DNA from: Ulva prolifera
Taxonomy: Eukaryota > Chlorophyta > Ulvophyceae > Ulvales > Ulvaceae
Reading direction: 5' to 3'
Assembly (NCBI GenBank): GCA_023078555.1
Contig: CM041196.1
Span: 9,876,985 to 9,940,984 of the forward strand
Length of the DNA stretch: 64,000 nt
Below are positions 45,101-53,045 of the stretch, piece after piece. The translations under genes were made by a program, and so were the position numbers. The notes under the pieces are model-generated. The model saw only the letters and a program-made list of their open reading frames with translations. It made no database searches and was not told the DNA's origin. Within the stretch, counting starts at the first letter, position 1. Each line of letters starts with the position of its first letter.

Positions 45101-46376
45101 GTTCATGAGTGCTGTAGGAAGCATCCAGTATATTGCAGGAGTGACACGACCTGACCTGAGCTATGTGGCACATGCCCTGGCCCGGCACATGTCTAGTAGG
45201 CTGAAGGAACATTGGTCTGCCGTGCAACATGTTCTGAGATACCTGCAGTCCACAAAGAATTAAGGAATAAAATTTGTAGGCTCTGAGGGACATGGGTCTT
45301 TACTAGAGGCTTTTTCAGATGCAGATTTTGCGAATTCTGCTGATCTGAAAAGTGTGTCTGGTATGATTATTCAAGTGTATGGGAATTCTATTCTCTGGCG
45401 TTCGAAGAAGCAGAGTATAGTGGCTGGGGATACAACGGAGGCTGAGCTCATCGCGATGAGTGCAACAGCCAACGAGTTAATGTGGGTGAAGCAATTGCTT
45501 CTCGATTTGAAACTCGTCCCACATAAGCCGACTCTGTGGGGTGACAATAAGAGTGCCAACATTTTGGTTGTGAATGCTGTGTCCACTGACAGATCCAAGC
45601 ACATTCGTGTGCGGCACTTGCGAGTGCGGGATATTGTCCAGATGGATGAACTTCAGGTAGCATGGGTGGGCACTGTTGATCAGTTAGCGGATGTGTTTAC
45701 TAAAGTGCTGCCCGGACCTGCTTTGCAAGAAGTTCGGAATAAACTCCAGCTAGTAGAGACGTAGCAGGGTTTATGGGGGAGTGTCACAATGTATGAGCCT
45801 GCGGGCAGCAATGTGGTGACAAGTGCACCCATGCACGGACGATCCGCGGATCCAGTGCAGGGGTAAGCCGCCAGCCGAGATTGTCTCGATGTAGTGAGAG
45901 AGATCCCGTGAGGGTTTCCCGTCGTAACCTTGAGTGTTCAGTGTGCATATAAGCATGTGCACACTGAGATCTGTAACCATTCTTCTTACTGTTTCACGGT
46001 ACTAGCAGTATCCGATCTCTCCCTCGCATTCCTCGGTTCTACCTCTGTGCGCAGCAGGTATGGAATGTTGGTTACCTGACATGACTTAAGGCTGCGCGTC
46101 TGACCTGTAGATAGAGTATATTTCTGACACCGGTGCATGTCAGCTGGTGTACACATGCGTGTTACTGATGTCTGCTGATTTCCTCTTCACACGGTCGCAG
46201 CACATCCATTGCAAGAAGCCAATGAAGTCTACATACCTTTCTTGAGTACATTTTGTAATCTGATATGCAGACTGCAGCCCGCAAAGATTTGCCGGACACC
46301 AATCAGGCAGCAACAGTGCTGGTTGGACCTCCTCCACCGGAGGAAACCATGCATTTCTAGTGCATGTTAGGATGAG
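39132..46376 (-). CDS. Hypothetical spliced gene with Copia-2 in its intron
   Basis: Two exons are proposed: 46376-46237 (acceptor CTGTAG before it, donor AAG|GTATGT after it) and 39546-39132 (acceptor GGTTGCAG, stop TAG at 39134-39132). Exon 1 is 46 codons plus two bases (ends KCTQE + AG). Exon 2 supplies the third base and stays open for 138 codons including the stop, containing PRIMYRLSILASICMLPYAC and GDHTTLKFGTVDAPISRTLT. The splice phase therefore matches. Copia-2 with its CCGGT duplication lies in this intron, about 6 bases from the acceptor. The original intron would have been roughly 110 bp. Further 5' exons are not resolved and no family was recognised. Confidence 0.45.
39553..39557 (+). 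repeat. Target-site duplication of Copia-2, left copy (CCGGT)
   Basis: CCGGT precedes the 5' LTR and recurs at 46130-46134 after the 3' LTR. Confidence 0.95.
39558..39903 (+). repeat. Copia-2 5' LTR
   Basis: 346 bp, TGTCA...TGACA. The TATA-containing stem-loop is complete: CAGTGTGCA, TATAAGCATG, TGCACACTG at 39715-39742. Confidence 0.96.
39715..39742 (+). promoter_or_regulatory. Copia LTR TATA box inside an inverted repeat
   Basis: Nine-base arms CAGTGTGCA and TGCACACTG enclose TATAAGCATG. The same arrangement is in the LTRs at 330-681 (minus strand), 45782 and 60890; it is partly decayed in both Copia-1 LTRs. The position fits a core promoter and start of the element's RNA; either the DNA or the RNA form could fold. 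Confidence 0.65.
40212..45764 (+). pseudogene. gag-pol: Copia-2 gag-pol, heavily disrupted
   Basis: ATG at 40212 begins MSLSNANSNADSPREERRDD, a start supported by the same codon in Copia-0 and Copia-1. Gag and protease (VDSGSDMHIV) are open to 41708. The CCHC knuckle has lost both first cysteines (SFFSKKKGHVRANC). Frameshifts lie near 41690, 43230 (extra C in a C run), 43485 and 44790. Stops lie at 43678-43680, 44467-44469 and 45261-45263. Integrase keeps HTDKGGEF and RCHGCRIGK. Reverse transcriptase and RNase H (GDNKSANILVVNAVSTDRSK) continue in pieces to 45764. Confidence 0.95.
45782..46129 (+). repeat. Copia-2 3' LTR
   Basis: 348 bp, preceded by ATGGGGGAG and followed by CCGGT at 46130-46134. 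Confidence 0.96.
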
Positions 46377-46989
46377 CTACAGATTGTCTCACCGTATCCA
46401 GATCGGATGTAACTGCATTCCTTTTGTTTTGCACTCGGCTCGAACTGCATACCCAACTTATGAACGACGGAATGTACGTGTTGGAATACAGATGTAGCGA
46501 TGCCACTTCCAGGACCAGATTAGCCATAAGCATCACTTTTTGTACATACAGGTAGCCTTGGGACGATCAGGCGGCGGCAGCGGTGTAGCAGCGAATCAAA
46601 CTAATCTATGCTGTCTCATCAACAGCACAAGTTCGTGGAGAGACAGGTTCCACGGGCGAGCTGGGCCTACAGCTACCAGCGGCGACATCGCTCACACACG
46701 CTCGATGCGGCTGAAACCATGCAGACACCATATCGAGACATATAGTGGTACTTGTGTGAAGTTTGACGCTGCGCGGTGCACGATGGAACACGCGAATATC
46801 AGGCCGGAGTTCGGCCACCGGAGTCATTTACAAAAGAGTGAACTGCCACCGGAGTTGGCATGCTTGCAGCCTGGTGGTTTGGGTGCGATAGGGGGTCATT
46901 CAACGCGAAACATAACTGCAACAGACGGTGTTCACTGTAAAGAGCTCGCTCAGCTGAGCTCCGATGGCCATCCAATCATCTCAGCACAT
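46377..46989. other. No supported feature
   Basis: May contain upstream exons of the minus-strand gene at 39132-46376. No open frame or motif stands out on either strand, and no LTR or transposon protein was seen. Confidence 0.4.
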
Positions 46990-48058
46990 AACACGTACGA
47001 CGCGTGCCCAACGTGACGGATGTCGCGACCTCCGTCCGTCTGTCTCGAGAAAGATGTATCCATCAGTGCATATTGAGCTGTTGCACAGCGCTAGCGCCGA
47101 TGGAGATGAAAAAAAGAAGCTACAGGTGAAGATGAATCTGCTGCGAGAGATGATACGCTGCAACAACGTCGGGATCGCAATTATTCATGGCCACGGACGT
47201 GCAGTGGCCGGTTCCTGGTACCCCTGCTTCAGCGCCACGATCCCCAACGAAGAACTCGATTTCATAGCCACAAGGCTCGATTTTCTGCATACGGAGCGAA
47301 AGCGCCATGGCTATTGCGCAACCTTGGAAAGCGTGCGTTCCCGCACCCAAGTGCAAACTGATGCGGTCTCTCTGCGCAGTCCGAACGACACACCTGGGTT
47401 GTCTCCTCCCGTTAACTATTTTGCAAAGTATTTGCGTGACATCACACGGTCCGATCGATACATCTAGTGTCGACTCGCCACCGACAGGTGTGCAAGGCCT
47501 CTGGCTGATAACAGCGTTCATGCGTTTGCAGGTCGAACAGATGATCATCACAGCGGGGGACAAGCTAACGACTAACAAGAAGCTCACATCCAAGTTCTTC
47601 GTGGAGGCGTTGAAAAACAGAATGTGAAAAAGACGAACAACAAGGAGCGACGCTCGTTCAAAACTCCCCAGTGTTCCGCTTGCAAGGTGGCACAGACATG
47701 GTACATCGCGGCGAGGAGTGTAACATGGGACAGAAAAGCAAGGGGTCCATTCGGGTTGCGGACAATGCTTCATCACGTTGTCTCAACTATATTGGAGCGC
47801 AAGTTTGTGCAAAAGTACATGAGTGTTATGGGAGCCCATGTGTTGAATGTGACGGAAGGAGCATATCCCAAATGTCGCTCCGCCCTGAAAAGAGCAGGGG
47901 AACAAGTTGTCGAGGGGTTGCGTGATAGGTTTGGTGCGGGGGGCCTGCCCCGGCCGACAGATGATGGCCAGATGCAGGTGCCCTCGTACTACCCTTCTTC
48001 TGTGAACGGAGGCATTGAGAAGGCACGGGACGTACCCGGTGATTGGCATATAGAATAG
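46990..48058 (+). pseudogene. Possible gene or gene relic, unknown function
   Basis: Consecutive plus-strand open segments have protein-like composition. About 47054-47467 contains EKKKLQVKMNLLREMIRC and SWYPCFSATIPNEELDFIAT. About 47530-47627 contains VEQMIITAGDKLTTNKKLTS after a TTTGCAG. And 47624-48058 contains RTMLHHVVSTILERKFVQKY. The segments are in different frames, so this is either a spliced gene or a frameshifted relic. No domain was recognised. It lies downstream of Copia-2 on the opposite strand to the intron-bearing gene. Confidence 0.3.
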
Positions 48059-48969
48059 GTAATACTCCTGCTTGTTGTGTTGTGTATGGGGGTATGTTTC
48101 GGAGTCAGCTGCGTCGGCACATATCAGCACCAGCCTGGAGCCACGTGTGCAGACCACACATGGCATGTGTCGTCACGGCGACTGCATGAGTAGTTCTTGA
48201 TCCCGCCGGGCAAGGGCGTGTGTGTGGGTGTGTGGGGGCGTTCGTGGGCAGCAGCGTTATGGTTGTGTGTGGCTGCTTCGGCTGCTTTGGAGAGCGGCTT
48301 GTGCTGGGTCTGTGTTCGAATGCAAGCGCGGGCTGTCCAACTGTATCTTGCCACATAATCTGAATACAGCTGTCAGGTGCAGTCACCGCTCTTACATCTG
48401 CAGGCGACCAAGGTCCGTTTAATGGAGAAGAAGATATCTCTCTACGACGAGCTTCATAGTCTATAGAGTAGGCACCTTGAAGGAGGGATCAGCCATCTGG
48501 TGGCTGTTGCTTAAGCTTAGTGCAACAGTGGATCATGCTGTGAACCATGATGCTTTGCTAAACATAAGAATAAGCTATGATATGATATTGATGATGTAAA
48601 CAGGCCTGCCGACGCACCGTGGAACCGAATTATTATTAATTCATGATACTGCTAGTCGTGTACACCACGTGTACATCATCGCCCCGCAACAGTACACGAT
48701 GCCTGCAACCGGCGAGTACACGTTCGGATGAAGAGTGCTTGGAATGTGTCAATGATGCCTGGTTTTTATGAAGGTGTACACGCCATGCGCGAGCTGTACT
48801 CGACAAGCACATCTTTCCGGTCCACGTGCATACGCCATAATGCACATCTCTTGTACTCGCGTGCACACTCCAACGTACATCGAGGACAGTTCGGCCACTC
48901 GTCATGCCAGAGTGTACATTTGCAACATTGGAAGCGCGTCGACCGTTCCTAGCACATTGCACATTCCGG
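48059..48969. other. No supported feature
   Basis: Short ORFs only on both strands; none shows a recognisable motif or a clear excess length. Confidence 0.5.
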
Positions 48970-49626
48970 TCACACGAGGACGTAAAGTGTGCAGCTCACA
49001 CACATTGGAGCGGCATTCTCCGAACATTTCATCCACATCACGACACAGCTTTCACAGTGTTTAGCCGCTAATGTGTTGCCGAAATGCACATTATCACCTG
49101 TCTGGCGTTCTTGTAGTGATGGGCGCCGACAGTGCATTACCGGTGTGTAGTCGGGAGGCCAAACAGAATGGACCTCGTGGGTCTGGGGTGGGCACACCTT
49201 TTTCTGGCCATATAACTTCGCCAACACACAAGGGGCGTCACATCCAGGTGGGGGTGCAGAGGTTCCCTCCCATGCTGGCACCAACAAATCCTCCTGCTCG
49301 CGCATCCACGCCCCGAGTTGCAGACAAGCGAGGACTACAACATAGTTTACGTATGCTAAGCCCTGTTCTACTGTGCACTGGACACGGCCAACCGCCTGTA
49401 GCCCGGCATTCAACCAAGCGTCGCAAGCACTGTCAGAGCCGGGCGTTCCTTTACGCCCGACGCGTCCCAAGTCCGTAAAATGGCCTGACCGAGATATCAG
49501 CGTGCCAATCGCGGGTGACAGCGCCGGCCGCAGGCAGGCGGGAGGTGTGGTCACAGCTACGCTTGTGTTAGGCTGAGCCTCGCCAGGGCGACATACTACA
49601 GCTTCCTCACCACCAACGACAGACAT
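48970..49626 (-). CDS. Hypothetical 218-residue ORF
   Basis: ATG at 49626 (context AGAAGATGT) to a stop at 48970, uninterrupted. Segments such as RSGHFTDLGRVGRKGTPGSD and ACDAWLNAGLQAVGRVQCTV have ordinary composition, and the C-terminal third is Cys-rich (KHCESCVVMWMKCSENAAPM). No family was recognised and no homology to the transposons here. Length alone is modest support. Confidence 0.3.
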   Translation of the reverse strand: MSVVGGEEAVVCRPGEAQPNTSVAVTTPPACLRPALSPAIGTLISRSGHFTDLGRVGRKGTPGSDSACDAWLNAGLQAVGRVQCTVEQGLAYVNYVVVLACLQLGAWMREQEDLLVPAWEGTSAPPPGCDAPCVLAKLYGQKKVCPPQTHEVHSVWPPDYTPVMHCRRPSLQERQTGDNVHFGNTLAAKHCESCVVMWMKCSENAAPMCVSCTLYVLV

Positions 49627-50321
49627 CTTCTACAACAGTATCCGAACGTCTCTGAAAGAAATTTCGGGACGCAGCACTCACTCAGCTAGCCGCAATAGAC
49701 ACCAGGACGATGCCAGCGCTAGACACACAACTCTGAGTCTATACCAATGCCGTGAGGAGACTGCGGTCACGCGACGTCGGGCCATGCCTCGTTTGAAGGG
49801 ACTCACAACGCTCTGGGATGCTTGGAAGGTACCACGCTCACTCCAGAGTTCATCGAAGGCGAGACTCGGTGCTCGTGGGCATCCTGTCGACACTAGAGTA
49901 GCCGGGCACATGCATTGCTCGCATACAGAATGGTTGGTGAGGCACCGACCATTCCACGAAGGTGCTGACTGGGCACACGGGCGCTGCCCCAGAGACGACT
50001 GGATGGTGCCACACCGACCATTAGCAGGCCAGTTCCAAGTTCCGAATGAGGTCCATATTCTACCCAGGTAATCTAGCGTTGCACCAGCCTATCAGGCGAA
50101 TCCTCGCCGCATATGTGCGTCCCATTTACAGCCTTATGTGCTCACTCCTTTCCAACATAATGTGTCAACACATTTCCAAGCTCGGTTTGCCGGACCTGCA
50201 TGTGCGCTGCAGCTTTCGCAACAGCTTGCAGTGGCTTTCCAGTGTTCTTCATCTGCGGAGACTGCTTGGCCTGGTCTCGCGATATGGAAGAGCACACGTT
50301 CCTGTCAGCGCTGTTGCCCAG

Positions 50322-50411
50322 GATGCCATCGGACATTCCGCGGCCACCGAGGAAGCCATAGGACATTCCACGGCCACCAAGGAAGCCATAGGACATTCCG
50401 CTACCATCGTT
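50322..50411 (+). repeat. Three 30-bp tandem units
   Basis: Units at 50322, 50352 and 50382 share GACATTCC and the preceding GCCAT core. In one plus-strand frame open from 50046 to 50417 they encode AIGHSAATEE, AIGHSTATKE and AIGHSATIVP. The 30-bp period keeps frame, which hints at a coding repeat. Confidence 0.8.
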
Positions 50412-50523
50412 CCTTGAGAAGCATACGCACGCGGGCGGAAGGTTGAGAGCCTCGTAGGAACGTTTCTCTGTCAGCGGAACGCCTTCGGTTCCGCCCCGGA
50501 ATGTCAAAATTCTCCTAGTGTTG

Positions 50524-51227
50524 CGCACCCTACGCAGTCATCTTATGGAATCCCCAATAAGTGAGGGATTCCCAGTGACTTGTGGTGACACGCTGAAATG
50601 CGTGAGTGTTTGACAGTGTTCTGTGCGCAGTGTGTGGTGCACGAGGATCTCTGAGAGAGGCTGTGCACGATGCTGCCCCATGGGCAGGCGTGGCGTGGTG
50701 CGAGCCAGAGATCGACACGTTGAATGCTGGATCTCATCCCGAGGTTGTGCGCGATAACGTGCAGCATCTTGACATAGCCGCCACAACTAGAGGGGCGCTG
50801 GGATTGGGCTGTCCGTGCCTGGGTACATTTAGACGTGCACAGCTGAGTCTGACGGCGTGCAAGCGCAACGCATCTCCCCGATGCGTGCGACTGCCCAATC
50901 TGGCGGATAGTTGTAACTTGTCGCACAGGCGGCCTCATGAGCTGAGTTCACTTGTGTTCGCGAGCATGATTAGGTGCACGACATTTTATAAGCTGACTTT
51001 GTGAAATGCAATAGAGCGTGTGACCATAAAAGTGTGTGCGGCGCAAGCGCCACGTGTATGTATCTTGTGGGATTCTGACTTGGTGATCTTCGTGAAGCAC
51101 GATGATCTTAGTATACACAAGTGTGCCAAACAGGCACATGTGTATGACTGTACATCATGACTCGATGCATGATTTTCATGCATTGTGACCACAGGCCTGC
51201 GCCAGCGTGAGGTGCTATCTCACGACA
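50524..51227 (-). repeat. Truncated LTR of family F, minus strand
   Basis: Reading from 51227 downwards it begins TGTCGTGAGATAGCACC and is colinear with solo LTR F to about its 700th base. Homology stops at CTGCGTAGGGTGCGCA (50524), before the promoter module and 3' end. No target duplication can be tested. The break may be a deletion or recombination. Confidence 0.88.
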
Positions 51228-51680
51228 GGGAATGTCGTCCAAGTCGGAACCATCTGTGGCGGCATTGTCATCTTCAGTGGCTTCTGCATCTGACTCTTCA
51301 ATGTCATCAACAGTGCATGCACGCAAGATCAAGGACACATCCAAGGACAATGCGGGCTTCTTTGCCTCACAGATCGTGTTGCAGAATTCATTATTGATAA
51401 AATAAATCCCGCTCTGACAGCGTGGTCCAGTCTTGTGCGTGCGGCACTGCGTAATAGAGCAATATCCATCCTGCCACGTCGGCGGCACTCATGTCTGGTA
51501 AACAAATTCGATCGGAATCTGCGCGTACACAAGAGAATTTGGGCACCTGCTAATGAGCTCATGGGAGGGCACGCATCGGCGATACAAGAGGACATGATAG
51601 CTGCGAAGTTTTTCAGGTTGATTTGCGAAACTTAGCATTGTGATGCTGATTTGTTTCAATCGGTACATGTTGTAGTGCAC
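51228..51680 (-). CDS. Possible exon(s) of unknown minus-strand gene next to an LTR
   Basis: From 51488 to 51228 a minus-strand frame contains THKTGPRCQSGIYFINNEFC and then an acidic stretch EESDAEATEDDNAATDGSD. The LTR fragment begins immediately after it. The same frame upstream of a TGA is open to 51680. An acceptor-like TTTACCAG lies at that TGA, so it may be intronic. No family was recognised. The LTR appears to have entered or terminated this gene. Confidence 0.35.
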
Positions 51681-52314
51681 GTCCGCTGCAAGCTATGTGG
51701 TGCCCCATCGCAGAGGCATGACCGCGTTTCCACTGCCGACAGGAAAGTCCATAGCCGCACCATTGCTTTCTAGGCCTTGGATTTGCCCCCGCCTTGGCCC
51801 TCCACGAGGGCACATACGCCAGACCTGCACAGCAACATACAGCACTACTTGCTGCTGCAGATTTATGCGCACTCATGCCCTCTGCCTCCCTTGAATTTGC
51901 AGAGCATGACCGCACAACAGCACACAGCAAGGGCTGTGCTGCTGACATTACTGCCGAAGCTGCTGCTGCTGCTGAAGCTGCTGCTGTGACCCAGGCCCAT
52001 CCCATGTGCCCCTGATTCAGCTATGCAGCCCAGCGGCAAAGGTGCTGCCTGCAGCATGCTAGGCCAGGCTCGAACAAAGACCCATATATATCTGTCTTCG
52101 TGCTGGTACGTACCCGAGACCAGGGTCACTGGAGAGGACACCGCGCACACACAACCATGAGACGTGCCGGACAAACACAGAGATAGGAGACGGTGGGTTG
52201 ACAGCTCAACATCCAGGTTCACATAACGCAGAGAACGACGAACACTGGATCTCCCCCATCGCGAAAGCGCCGTACAGCATAATTACACAGTCACAATCAA
52301 GGGTGTGCTCAGAC
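51681..52314 (+). other. Short alanine-rich ORF, otherwise nothing supported
   Basis: A plus-strand frame at 51794-52015 encodes an Ala-rich tail from GCT repeats (51958-51985). It is probably trinucleotide-repeat composition and not evidence of a gene. Confidence 0.3.
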
Positions 52315-52592
52315 TGTTGTGAAAGTGCCTCGTAGCGCACAAGGCAGGTGCACATGCGAATGCACGCACGGGGTGACACGTGGCAGTCACCAGCCCGCGA
52401 ATGAGAAGACACATTCCAGCTCTATGTATAGGTCGAACAAGGTCATGGTTCAAGTATCTGATTCAGATACTGACCATGCAGGTGTGATCCCAGATCTCAG
52501 GCGTCATGTGCTAAGTACTCCGCACACATACTTAACATTTCGCCCAACTTAACTTACGGTATGACGCTTCCACTCGCGCTTGCATTCGAACA
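52315..52592 (+). repeat. LTR copy 1 of the gypsy C / miniature unit
   Basis: 278 bp with TG...CA ends, directly followed by the GGTATCG primer-binding core. Possible target bases before it are CAGAC; the matching copy cannot be found because copy 2 lacks its 3' end. Confidence 0.85.
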
Positions 52593-52784
52593 GGTATCGA
52601 TGAGTAACCACGATCACATGGGCCCATCACAACGTAAGCACCACATGACGCCTGTGATCGCTCTAACATGACCTCTCGTGTGCACCACTTCCCACAGGAC
52701 ATTCCAAACACTCGACGCGCTCCGAGATAACTTCCACATGTGCCTCATGAGCTCGCACACGCTCGCTCCCGTGAAGGGGGGAGG

Positions 52785-53045
52785 TGTTGTGAAAGTGCCT
52801 CGTAGCGCACAAGGCAGGTGCACATGCGAATGCACGCACGGGGTGACACGTGGCAGTCACCAGCCCGCGAATGAGAAGACACATTCCAGCTCTATGTATA
52901 GGTCGAACAAGGTCATGGTTCAAGTATCTGACTCAGATACTGACCATGCAGGTGTGATCCCAGATCTCAGGCGTCATGTGCTAAGTACTCCGCACACATA
53001 CTTAACATTTCGCCCAACTTAACTTACGGTATGACGCTTCCAATC
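52785..53045 (+). repeat. LTR copy 2, 3' end missing
   Basis: It repeats 52315 onwards at an offset of 470 bp up to about 53041 and then diverges. It contains the first in-frame ATG (53031) of the integrase-chromodomain ORF. Confidence 0.85.

Larger units (their letters stand above)
39558..46129 (+). mobile_element. Copia-2: full-length Ty1/copia element
   Basis: 5' LTR 39558-39903, PBS TGGTATCGGGGAATG at 39904-39918, gag-pol from 40212 to 45764, polypurine tract 45773-45781, 3' LTR 45782-46129, flanked by CCGGT. The LTRs differ at about 13 positions by eye (near 3.7%), older than gypsy B by that measure. It is the most damaged copia coding region of the window. Confidence 0.97.

Noticed and set aside
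50322-50411. 30-bp repeats as a CRISPR array
   Set aside because: Only three contiguous units without spacers, in a eukaryotic transposon-rich context.
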